From assembly GCA_914767715.1 (NCBI GenBank), contig OU612067.1:20620162-20684161 (forward strand): a stretch of DNA of 64,000 nt. The letters run 5' to 3'. Every line of letters starts with the position of its first letter. Position 1 is the stretch's first letter. Of this stretch, positions 36,159 to 48,178 are shown one piece after another. Below the pieces are notes generated by a model. It was not told where the DNA came from. It did no database searches and was given only the letters and a program-made list of their open reading frames with translations. The position numbers were made by a program, and so were the translations under genes. The DNA comes from Membranipora membranacea (Eukaryota > Bryozoa > Gymnolaemata > Cheilostomatida > Membraniporidae).

Positions 36159-39100
36159 ATGAGGCCAATGAGGCAATCAACTGGTCCGAGTTTGAAAGAA
36201 TTCGGATGGCTATTTAAATTTTTTACCCTGCGTTTGGCATGTTTTTTAATGACAAAAGTGGCCCTCGTTAAAAATGTCGCTGACGCCAAACTAAAAGGGG
36301 CAGCCCGAAACGGGTTTCAGTTCCAAAGTCAGCATGAAATTCCCCACGGTTTACAGTAGGTTAGGAGGAAATCTATTTTTTGAACTGGCCGTTAAAAAAG
36401 CAAAGGGTCCCCCCTTTGTTACTTTTTTTAATTTTAAAGTCGCTCTCATTTCCGTTCTATTTATCGTAGGATCTTCATATTCTGGAATTTGAATGAGGCC
36501 AATGAGGCCATCAACTGGTCCGAGTTTGAGAGAAGTCCGATGGATATTTAAATTTTTTACCCTGCGTTTGGCATGTTTTATAATGACAAAAGTGGCCCTC
36601 GTTAAAAGTGTCGCTGACGCCAAACAAAAAGGGGCAGCCCCAAACGGGTTTCAGTTCCAAAGTCAGCATGAAATTCCCCACGGTTTACAGTAGGTTAGGA
36701 GGAAATCTATTTTTTGAACTGGCCGTAAAAAAAGCAAAGGGTCCCCCCTTTGTTACTTTTTTTAATTTTAAAGTCGCTCTCATTTCCGTTCTATTTATCG
36801 TAGGATCTTCATATTCTGGAATTTGAATGAGGCCAATGAGGCCATCAACTGGTCCGAGTTTGAAAGAATTCCGATGGCTATTTAAATTTTTTACCCTGCG
36901 TTTGGCGTGTTTTTTAATGACAAAAGTGGCCCTCGTTAAAAATGTCGCTGACGCCAAACTAAAAGAGGCAGCCCCAAACGGGTTTCAGTTCCAAAGTCAG
37001 CATGAAATTCCCCACGGTTTACAGTAGGTTAGGAGGAAATCTATTTTTTGAACTGGCCGTAAAAAAAGCAAAGGGTCCCCCCTTTGTTACTTTTTTTAAT
37101 TTTAAAGTCGCTCTCATTTCCGTTCTATTTATCGTAGGATCTTCATATTCTGGAATTTGAATGAGGCCAATGAGGCCATCAACTAGTCCGAGTTTGAAAG
37201 AATTCCGATGGCTATTTAAATTTTTTACCCTGCGTTTGGCGTGTTTTTTAATGACAAAAGTGGCCCTCGTTAAAAATGTCGCTGACGCCAAACTAAAAGA
37301 GGCAGCCCCAAACAGGTTTCAGTTCCAAAGTCAGCATGAAATTCCCCACGGTTTACAGTAGGTTAGGAGGAAATCTATTTTTTGAACTGGCCGTATAAAA
37401 AGCAAAGGGTCCCCCCTTTGTTACTTTTTTTAATTTTAAAGTCGCTCTCATTTCCGTTCTATTTATCGTAGGATCTTCATATTCTGGAATTTGAATGAGG
37501 CCAATGAGGCCATCAACTGGTCCGAGTTTGAGAGAATTCCGATGGATATTTAAAATTTTTACCCTGCGTTTGGCATGTTTTTTAATGACAAAAGTGGCCC
37601 TCGTTAAAAGTGTCGCTGACGCCAAACTAAAAGGGGCAGCCCCAAACGGGTTTCAGTTCCAAAGTCAGCATGAAATTCCCCACGGTTTACAGTAGGTTAG
37701 GAGAAAATCTATTTTTTGAACTGGCCGTAAAAAAAGCAAAGGGTCCCCCCTTTGTTACTTTTTTTAATTTTAAAGTCGCTCTCATTTCCGTTCTATTTAT
37801 CGTAGGATCTTCATATTCTGGAATTTGAATGAGGCCAATGAGGCCATCAACTGGTCCGAGTTTGAAAGAATTCCGATGGCTATTTAAATTTTTTACCCTG
37901 CGTTTGGCATGTTTTTTAATGACAAAAGTGGCCCTCGTTAAAAATGTCGCTGACGCCAAACTAAAAGGGGCAGCCCCAAACGGGTTTCAGTTCCAAAGTC
38001 AGCATGAAATTCCCCACGGTTTACAGTAGGTTAGGAGGAAATCTATTTTTTGAACTGGCCGTAAAAAAAGCAAAGGGTCCCCCCATTGTTACTTTTTTTA
38101 ATTTTAAAGTCGCTCTCATTTCCGTTCGATTTATCGTAGGATCTTCATATTCTGGAATTTGAATGAGGCCAATGAGGCCATCAACTGGTCCGAGTTTGAG
38201 AGAATTCCGATGGATATTTAAATTTTTTACCCTGCGTTTGGCATGTTTTTTAATGACAAAAGTGGCCCTCGTTAAAAGTGTCGCTGACGCCAAACTAAAA
38301 GGGGCAGCCCCAAACGGGTTTCAGTTCCAAAGTCAGCATGAAATTCCCCACGGTTTACAGTAGGTTAGGAGGAACTCTATATTTTGAACTGGCCATAAAA
38401 AAAGCAAAGGGTCCCCCCTTTGTTACTTTTTTTAATTTTAAAGTCGCTCTCATTTCCGTTCGATTTATCGTAGGATCTTCATATTCTGGAATTTGAATGA
38501 GGCCAATGAGGCCATCAACTGGTCCGAGTTTGAAAGAATTCCGATGGCTATTTGAATTTTTTACCCTGCGTTTGGCATGGTTTTTAATGACAAAAGTGGC
38601 CCTCGTTAAAAATGTCGCTGACGCCAAACTAAAAGGGGCAGCCCCAAACGGGTTTCAGTTCCAAAGTCAGCATGAAATTCCCCACGGTTTACAGTAGGTT
38701 AGGAGGAAATCTATTTTTTGAACTGGCCGTAAAAAAAGCAAAGGGTCCCCCCTTTGTTACTTTTTTTAATTTTAAAGTCGCTCTCATTTCCGTTCGATTT
38801 ATCGTAGGATCTTCAAATTCTGGAATTTGAATGAGGCCAATGAGGCCATCAACTGGTCCGAGTTTGAGAGAATTCCGATGGATATTTAAATTTTTTACCC
38901 TGCGTTTGGCATGTTTTTTAATGACAAAAGTGGCCCTCGTTAAAAGTGTCGCTGACGCCAAACTAAAAGGGGCAGCCCCAAACGGGTTTCAGTTCCAAAG
39001 TCAGCATGAAATTCCCCACGGGTTACAGTAGGTTAGGAGGAAATCTATTTTTTGAACTGGCCGTAAAAAAAGCAAAGGGTCCCCCCTTTGTTACTGTTTT

Positions 39101-41502
39101 TAATTTTAAAGTCGCTCTCATTTCCGTTCGATTTATCGTAGGATCTTCATATTCTGGAATTTGAATGAGGCCAATGAGGCCATCAACTGGTCCGAGTTTG
39201 AGAGAATTCCGATGGATATTTAAATTTTTTACCCTGCGTTTGGCATGTTTTTTAATGACAAAAGTGGCCCTCGTTAAAAGTGTCGCTGACGCCAAACTAA
39301 AAGGGGCAGCCCCAAACGGGTTTCAGTTCCAAAGTTAGCATGAAATTCCCCACGGTTTACAGTAGGTTAGGAGGAAATCTATTTTTTGAACTGGCCGTAA
39401 AAAAAGCAAAGGGTCCCCCCTTTGCTACATTTTTTAATTTTAAAGTCGCTCTCATTTCCGTTCTATTTATCGTAGGATCTTCATATTCTGGAATTTGAAT
39501 GAGGCCAATGAGGCCATCAACTGGTCCGAGTTTGAAAGAATTCTGATGGCTATTTAAATTTTTTACCCTGCGTTTGGCATGTTTTTTAATGACAAAAGTG
39601 GCCCTCGTTAAAAATGTCGCTGACGCCAAACTAAAAGGGGCAGCCCCAAACGGGTTTCAGTTCCAAAGTCAGCATGAAATTCCCCACGGTTTACAGTAGG
39701 TTAGGAGGAAATCTATTTTTTGAACTGGCCGTAAAAAAAGCAAAGGGTCCCCCCTTTGTTACTTTTTTTAATTTTAAAGTCGCTCTCATTTCCGTTCTAT
39801 TTATCGTAGGATCTTCATATTCTGGAATTTGAATGAGGCCAATGAGGCCATCAACTGGTCCGAGTTTGAAAGAATTCCGATGGCTATTTAAATTTTTTAC
39901 CCTGCGTTTGGCGTGTTTTTTAATGACAAAAGTGGCCCTCGTTAAAAATGTCGCTGACGCCAAACTAAAAGAGGCAGCCCCAAACGGGTTTCAGTTCCAA
40001 AGTCAGCATGAAATTCCCCACGGTTTACAGTAGGTTAGGAGGAAATCTATTTTTTGAACTGGCCGTATAAAAAGCAAAGGGTCCCCCCTTTGTTACTTTT
40101 TTTAATTTTAAAGTCGCTCTCATTTCCGTTCTATTTATCGTAGGATCTTCATATTCTGGAATTTGAATGAGGCCAATGAGGCCATCAACTGGTCCGAGTT
40201 TGAGAGAATTCCGATGGATATTTAAAATTTTTACCCTGCGTTTGGCATGTTTTTTAATGACAAAAGTGGCCCTCGTTAAAAGTGTCGCTGACGCCAAACT
40301 AAAAGGGGCAGCCCCAAACGGGTTTCAGTTCCAAAGTCAGCATGAAATTCCCCACGGTTTACAGTAGGTTAGGAGAAAATCTATTTTTTGAACTGGCCGT
40401 AAAAAAAGCAAAGGGTCCCCCCTTTGTTACTTTTTTTAATTTTAAAGTCGCTCTCATTTCCGTTCTATTTATCGTAGGATCTTCATATTCTGGAATTTGA
40501 ATGAGGCCAATGAGGCCATCAACTGGTCCGAGTTTGAAAGAATTCCGATGGCTATTTAAATTTTTTACCCTGCGTTTGGCATGTTTTTTAATGACAAAAG
40601 TGGCCCTCGTTAAAAATGTCGCTGACGCCAAACTAAAAGGGGCAGCCCCAAACGGGTTTCAGTTCCAAAGTCAGCATGAAATTCCCCACGGTTTACAGTA
40701 GGTTAGGAGGAAATCTATTTTTTGAACTGGCCGTAAAAAAAGCAAAGGGTCCCCCCTTTGTTACTTTTTTTAATTTTAAAGTCGCTCTCATTTCCGTTCG
40801 ATTTATCGTAGGATCTTCATATTCTGGAATTTGAATGAGGCCAATGAGGCCATCAACTGGTCCGAGTTTGAGAGAATTCCGATGGATATTTAAATTTTTT
40901 ACCCTGCGTTTGGCATGTTTTTTAATGACAAAAGTGGCCCTCGTTAAAAGTGTCGCTGACGCCAAACTAAAAGGGGCAGCCCCAAACGGGTTTCAGTTCC
41001 AAAGTCAGCATGAAATTCCCCACGGTTTACAGTAGGTTAGGAGGAAATCTATTTTTTGAACTGGCCATAAAAAAAGCAAAGGGTCCCCCCTTTGTTACTT
41101 TTTTTAATTTTAAAGTCGCTCTCATTTCCGTTCGATTTATCGTAGGATCTTCATATTCTGGAATTTGAATGAGGCCAATGAGGCCATCAACTGGTCCGAG
41201 TTTGAAAGAATTCCGATGGCTATTTAAATTTTTTACCCTGCGTTTGGCATGGTTTTTAATGACAAAAGTGGCCCTCGTTAAAAATGTCGCTGACGCCAAA
41301 CTAAAAGGGGCAGCCCCAAACGGGTTTCAGTTCCAAAGTCAGCATGAAATTCCCCACGGTTTACAGTAGGTTAGGAGGAAATCTATTTTTTGAACTGGCC
41401 GTAAAAAAAGCAAAGGGTCCCCCCTTTGTTACTTTTTTTAATTTTAAAGTCGCTCTCATTTCCGTTCGATTTATCGTAGGATCTTCATATTCTGGAATTT
41501 GA
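36159..41502. repeat. 16-monomer HOR, copy 2 (5344 bp)
   Basis: Monomers 109-124 repeat 93-108 monomer for monomer: X (36159-37494), Q (37495-38830), R (38831-40166), Q (40167-41502). Even rare changes recur, such as gaggcaatcaac, gagaagtccg, and cttcaaattctgg in the approach to the first R monomer. Copies also differ by private substitutions, for example ctttttataatt near 31080 in copy 1 only and tatttgaatttt near 38551 in copy 2 only, so this is not a simple assembly duplication. Confidence 0.9.
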
Positions 41503-42503
41503 ATGAGGCCAATGAGGCCATCAACTGGTCCGAGTTTGAGAGAATTCCGATGGATATTTAAATTTTTTACCCTGCGTTTGGCATGTTTTTTAATGACAAA
41601 AGTGGCCCTCGTTAAAAGTGTCGCTGACGCCAAACTAAAAGGGGCAGCCCCAAACGGGTTTCAGTTCCAAAGTCAGCATGAAATTCCCCACGGGTTACAG
41701 TAGGTTAGGAGGAAATCTATTTTTTGAACTGGCCGTAAAAAAAGCAAAGGGTCCCCCCTTTGTTACTTTTTTTAATTTTAAAGTCGCTCTCATTTCCGTT
41801 CGATTTATCGTAGGATCTTCATATTCTGGAATTTGAATGAGGCCAATGAGGCCATCAACTGGTCCGAGTTTGAGAGAATTCCGATGGATATTTAAATTTT
41901 TTACCCTGCGTTTGGCATGTTTTTTAATGACAAAAGTGGCCCTCGTTAAAAGTGTCGCTGACGCCAAACTAAAAGGGGCAGCCCCAAACGGGTTTCAGTT
42001 CCAAAGTCAGCATGAAATTCCCCACGGTTTACAGTAGGTTAGGAGGAAATCTATTTTTTGAACTGGCCGTAAAAAAAGCAAAGGGTCCCCCCTTTGCTAC
42101 ATTTTTTAATTTTAAAGTCGCTCTCATTTCCGTTCTATTTATCGTAGGATCTTCATATTCTGGAATTTGAATGAGGCCAATGAGGCCATCAACTGGTCCG
42201 AGTTTGAAAGAATTCTGATGGCTATTTAAATTTTTTACCCTGCGTTTGGCATGTTTTTTAATGACAAAAGTGGCCCTCGTTAAAAATGTCGCTGACGCCA
42301 AACTAAAAGGGGCAGCCCCAAACGGGTTTCAGTTCCAAAGTCAGCATGAAATTCCCCACGGTTTACAGTAGGTTAGGAGGAAATCTATTTTTTGAACTGG
42401 CCGTAAAAAAAGCAAAGGGTCCCCCTTTGTTACTTTTTTTAATTTTAAAGTCGCTCTCATTTCCGTTCTATTTATCGTATGATCTTCATATTCTGGAATT
42501 TGA
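41503..42503. repeat. Truncated R module closing the HOR
   Basis: Three monomers (125-127) match R (33487-34488 and 38831-39832), including cacgggttacag, tttgctacatttt and attctgatgg. After two X-Q-R-Q units the next module should be X, so the array has jumped by eight monomers here. It then leaves the HOR, because the fourth R monomer is absent. Confidence 0.85.
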
Positions 42504-44840
42504 ATGAGGCCAATGAGGCCATCAACTGGTTCGAGTTTGAGAGAATTCCGATGGATATTTAAATTTTTTACCCTGCGTTTGGCATGTTTTTTAATGACAA
42601 AAGTGGCCCTCGTTAAAAGTGTCGCTGACGCCAAACTAAAAGGGGCAGCCCCAAACGGGTTTCAGTTCCAAAGTCAGCATGAAATTCCCCACGGTTTACA
42701 GTAGGTTAGGAGGAAATCTATTTTTTGAACTGGCCGTAAAAAAAGCAAAGGGTCCCCCCTTTGTTACTTTTTTTAATTTTAAAGTCGCTCTCATTTCCGT
42801 TCTATTTATCGTAGGATCTTCATATTCTGGAATTTGAATGAGGCCAATGAGGCCATCAACTGGTCCGAGTTTGAAAGAATTCCGATGGCTATTTAAATTT
42901 TTTACCCTGCGTTTGGCATGTTTTTTAATGACAAATGTGGCCCTCGTTAAAAATGTCGCTGACGCCAAACTAAAAGGGGCAGCCCCAAACGGGTTTCAGT
43001 TCCAAAGTCAGCATGAAATTCCCCACGGTTTACAGTAGGTTAGGAGGTAATCTATTTTTTGAACTGCCGTAAAAAAAGCAAAGGGTCCCCCCTTTGTTAC
43101 TTTTTTTAATTTTAAAGTCGCTCTCATTTCCGTTCTATTTATCGTAGGATCTTCATATTCTGGAATTTGAATGAGGCCAATGAGGCCATAAACTGGTCCG
43201 AGTTTGAAAGAATTCCGATGGCTATATAAATTTTTTACCCTGCGTTTGGCATGTTTTTTAATGACAAAAGTGGCCCTCGTTAAAAATGTCGCTGACGCCA
43301 AACTAAAAGAGGCAGCCCCAAACGGGTTTCATTTCCAAAGTCAGCATGAAATTCCCCACGGTTTACAGTAGGTTAGGAGGAAATCTATTTTTTGAACTGG
43401 CCGTAAAAAAAGCAAAGGGTCCCCCCTTTGTTACTTTTTTTAATTTTAAAGTTGCTCTCATTTCCGTTCTATTTATCGTAGGATCTTCATATTCTGGAAT
43501 TTGAATGAGGCCAATGAGGCCATCAACTGGTCCGAGTTTGAGAGAATTCCGATGGATATTTAAATTTTTTACCCTGCGTTTGGCATGTTTTTTAATGACA
43601 AAAGTGGCCCTCGTTAAAAGTGTCGCTGACGCCAAACTAAAAGGGGCAGCCCCAAACGGGTTTCAGTTCCAAAGTCAGCATGAAATTCCCCACGGTTTAC
43701 AGTAGGTTAGGAGGAAATCTATTTTTTGAACTGGCCGTAAAAAAAGCAAAGGGTCCCCCCTTTGTTACTTTTTTTAATTTTAAAGTCGCTCTCATTTCCG
43801 TTCTATTTATCGTAGGATCTTCATATTCTGGAATTTGAATGAGGCCAATGAGGCCATCAACTGGTCCGAGTTTGAAAGAATTCCGATGGCTATTTAAATT
43901 TTTTACCCTGCGTTTGGCATGTTTTTTAATGACAAATGTGGCCCTCGTTAAAAATGTCGCTGACGCCAAACTAAAAGGGGCAGCCCCAAACGGGTTTCAG
44001 TTCCAAAGTCAGCATGAATTTCCCCACGGTTTACAGTAGGTTAGGAGGAAATCTATTTTTTGAACTGGCCGTAAAAAAAGCAAAGGGTCCCCCCTTTGTT
44101 ACTTTTTTTAATTTTAAAGTCGCTCTCATTTCCGTTCTATTGATCGTAGGATCTTCATATTCTGGAATTTGAATGAGGCCAATGAGGCCATAAACTGGTC
44201 CGAGTTTGAAAGAATTCCGATGGCTATATAAATTTTTTACCCTGCGTTTGGCATGTTTTTTAATGACAAAAGTGGCCCTCGTTAAAAATGTCGCTGACGC
44301 CAAACTAAAAGAGGCAGCCCCAAACGGGTTTCAGTTCCAAAGTCAGCATGAAATTCCCCACGGTTTACAGTAGGTTAGGAGGAAATCTATTTTTTGAACT
44401 GGCCGTAAAAAAAGCAAAGGGTCCCCCCTTTGTTACTTTTTTTAATTTTAAAGTTGCTCTCATTTCCGTTCTATTTATCGTAGGATCTTCATATTCTGGA
44501 ATTTGAATGAGGCCAATGAGGCCATCAACTGGTACGAGTTTGAAAGAATTCCGATGGCTATTTAAATTTTTTTCCCTGCGTTTGGCATGTTTTTCAATGA
44601 CAAAAGTGGCCCTCGTAAAAAATGTCGCTGACGCCAAACTAAAAGGGGCAGCCCCAAACGGGTTTCAGTTCCAAAGTCAGCATGTAATTCCCCACGGTTT
44701 ACAGTAGGTTAGGAGGAAATCTATTTTTTGAACTGGCCGTAAAAAAAGCAAAGGGTCCCCCCTTTGTTACTTTTTTTAATTTTAAAGTCGCTCTCATTTC
44801 CGTTCTATTTATCGTAGGATCTTCATATTCTGGAATTTGA
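42504..44840. repeat. Tandem trimer duplication domain
   Basis: Monomers 128-130 and 131-133 form two trimers about 1001-1002 bp apart. Shared markers are gacaaatgtgg (near 42932 and 43934), ccataaactgg with gctatataaat (near 43188 and 44190), and aaagttgctctc (near 43449 and 44451). Monomer 130 has lost a G in gaactgccg near 43064. Monomer 134 carries several private changes (ggtacgag, tttttttccctg, tttttcaatg, cagcatgtaatt). No gene. Confidence 0.85.
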
Positions 44841-47800
44841 ATGAGGCCAATGAGGCCATCAACTGGTCCGAGTTTGAAAGAATTCCGATGGCTATTTAAA
44901 TTTTTTACCCTGCGTTTGGCATGTTTTTAATGACAAAAGTGGCCCTCGTTAAAAATGTCGCTGACGCCAAACTAAAAGGGGCAGCCCCAAACGGGTTTCA
45001 GTTCCAAAGTCAGCATGAAATTCCCCACGGTTTACAGTAGGTTAGGAGGAAATCTATTTTTTGAACTGGCCGTGAAAAAGCAAAGGGTCCCCCCTTTGTT
45101 ACTTTTTTTAATTTTAAAGTCGCTCTCATTTCCGTTTTATTTATCGTAGGATCTTCATATTCTGGAATTTGAATGAGGCCAATGAGGCCATCAACTGGTC
45201 CGAGTTTGAGAGAATTCCGATGGATATTTAACTTTTTTACCCTGCGTTTGGCATGTTTTTTAATGACAAAAGTGGCCCTCGTTAAAAGTGTCGCTGACGC
45301 CAAACTAAAAGGGGCAGCCCCAAACGGGTTTCAGTTCCAAAGTCAGCATGAAATTCCCCACGGTTTACAGTAGGTTAGGAGGAAATCTATTTTTTGAACT
45401 GGCCGTAAAAAAAGCAAAGGGTCCCCCCTTTGTTACTTTTTTTAATTTTAAAGTCGCTCTCATTTCCGTTCTATTTATCGTAGGATCTTCATATTCTGGA
45501 ATTTGAATGAGGCCAATGAGGCCATCAACTGGTCCGAGTTTGAGAGAATTCCGATGGATATTTAAATTTTTTACCCTGCGTTTGGCATGTTTTTTAATGA
45601 CAAAAGTGGCCCTCGTTAAAAGTGTCGCTGACGCCAAACTAAAAGGGGCAGCCCCAAACGGGTTTCAGTTCCAAAGTCAGCATGAAATTCCCCACGGTTT
45701 ACAGTAGGTTAGGAGGAAATCTATTTTTTGAACTGGCCGTAAAAAAAGCAAAGGGTCCCCCCTTTGTTACTTTTTTTAATTTTAAAGTCGCTCTCTTTTC
45801 TGTTCTATTTATTGTAGGATCTTCATATTCTGGAATTTGAATGAGGCCAATGAGGCCATCAACTGGTCCGAGTTTGAGAGAATTCCGATGGATATTTAAA
45901 TTTTTTACCCTGCGTTTGGCATGTTTTTTAATGACAAAAGTGGCCCTCGTTAAAAGTGTCGCTGACGCCAAACTAAAAGGGGCAGCCCCAAACGGGTTTC
46001 AGTTCCAAAGTCAGCATGAAATTCCCCACGGATTACAGTAGGTTAGGAGGAAATCTATTTTTTGAACTGGCCGTAAAAAAAGCAAAGGGTCCCCCCTTTG
46101 TTACTTTTTTTAATTTTAAAGTCGCTCTCATTTCCGTTCTATTTATCGTAGGATCTTCATATTCTGGAATTTGAATGAGGCCAATGAGGCCATCAACTGG
46201 TCCGAGTTTGAGAGAATTCCGATGGATATTTAAATTTTTTACCCTGCGTTTGGCATGTTTTTTAATGACAAAAGTGGCCCTCGTTAAAAGTGTCGCTGAC
46301 GCCAAACTAAAAGGGGCAGCCCCAAACGGGTTTCAGTTCCAAAGTCAGCATGAAATTCCCCACGGTTTACAGTAGGTTAGGAGGAAATCTATTTTTTGAA
46401 CTGGCCGTAAAAAAAGCAAAGGGTCCCCCCTTTGTTACTTTTTTTAATTTTAAAGTCGCTCTCATTTCCGTTCTATTTATCGTAGGATCTTCATATTCTG
46501 TAATTTGAATGAGGCCAATGAGGCCATCAACTGGTCCGAGTCTGAGAGAATTCCGATGGCTATTTAAATTTTTTACCCTGCGTTTGGCATGTTTTTTAAT
46601 GACAAAAGTGGCCCTCGTTAAAAATGTCGCTGACGCCAAACTAAAAGGGGCAGCCCCAAACGGGTTTCAGTTCCAAAGTCAGCATGAAATTCCCCACGGT
46701 TTACAGTAGGTTAGGAGGAAATCTATTTTTTGAACTGGCCGTAAAAAAAGCAAAGGGTCCCCCCTTTGTTACTTTTTTTAATTTTAAAGTCGCTCTCTTT
46801 TCTGTTCTATTTATTGTAGGATCTTCATATTCTGGAATTTGAATGAGGCCAATGAGGCCATCAACTGGTCCGAGTTTGAGAGAATTCCGATGGATATTTA
46901 AATTTTTTACCCTGCGTTTGGCATGTTTTTTAATGACAAAAGTGGCCCTCGTTAAAAGTGTCGCTGACGCCAAACTAAAAGGGGCAGCCCCAAACGGGTT
47001 TCAGTTCCAAAGTCAGCATGAAATTCCCCACGGTTTACAGTAGGTTAGGAGGAAATCTATTTTTTGAACTGGCCGTAAAAAAAGCAAAGGGTCCCCCCTT
47101 TGTTACTTTTTTTAATTTTAAAGTCGCTCTCATTTCCGTTCTATTTATCGTAGGATCTTCATATTCTGGAATTTGAATGAGGCCAATGAGGCCATCAACT
47201 GGTCCGAGTTTGAGAGAATTCCGATGGATATTTAAATTTTTTACCCTGCGTTTGGCATGTTTTTTAATGACAAAAGTGGCCCTCGTTAAAAGTGTCGCTG
47301 ACGCCAAACTAAAAGGGGCAGCCCCAAACGGGTTTCAGTTCCAAAGTCAGCATGAAATTCCCCACGGTTTACAGTAGGTTAGGAGGAAATCTATTTTTTG
47401 AACTGGCCGTAAAAAAAGCAAAGGGTCCCCCCTTTGTTACTTTTTTTAATTTTAAAGTCGCTCTCTTTTCTGTTCTATTTATTGTAGGATCTTCATATTC
47501 TGGAATTTGAATGAGGCCAATGAGGCCATCAACTGGTCCGAGTTTGAGAGAATTCCGATGGATATTTAAATTTTTTACCCTGCGTTTGGCATGTTTTTTA
47601 ATGACAAAAGTGGCCCTCGTTAAAAGTGTCGCTGACGCCAAACTAAAAGGGGCAGCCCCAAACGGGTTTCAGTTCCAAAGTCAGCATGAAATTCCCCACG
47701 GATTACAGTAGGTTAGGAGGAAATCTATTTTTTGAACTGGCCGTAAAAAAAGCAAAGGGTCCCCCCTTTGTTACTTTTTTTAATTTTAAAGTCGCTCTCA

Positions 47801-48178
47801 TTTCCGTTCTATTTATCGTAGGATCTTCATATTCTGGAATTTGAATGAGGCCAATGAGGCCATCAACTGGTCCGAGTTTGAGAGAATTCCGATGGATATT
47901 TAAATTTTTTACCCTGCGTTTGGCATGTTTTTTAATGACAAAAGTGGCCCTCGTTAAAAGTGTCGCTGACGCCAAACTAAAAGGGGCAGCCCCAAACGGG
48001 TTTCAGTTCCAAAGTCAGCATGAAATTCCCCACGGTTTACAGTAGGTTAGGAGGAAATCTATTTTTTGAACTGGCCGTAAAAAAAGCAAAGGGTCCCCCC
48101 TTTGTTACTTTTTTTAATTTTAAAGTCGCTCTCATTTCCGTTCTATTTATCGTAGGATCTTCATATTCTGGAATTTGA
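44841..48178. repeat. Second HOR family, unit 1 (10 monomers)
   Basis: The unit starts with a linked marker pair: monomer 135 has a T5 run in gcatgtttttaatgac (normally T6), and 136 has ccgtgaaaaagc and ccgttttattt. This unit has three copies of a haplotype with three linked changes, ctctcttttctg plus tttattgtagg (near 45794, 46796 and 47464), and two runs of four B monomers separated by one recombinant. Length is 3338 bp, two short of 10 x 334 because of the paired 1-bp deletions. Confidence 0.85.

Noticed and set aside
36159-41502. Assembly duplication as explanation for the second 16-monomer HOR copy
   Set aside because: The two copies differ by multiple private substitutions on both sides, which an exact assembly duplication would not show. 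Read depth would settle it.
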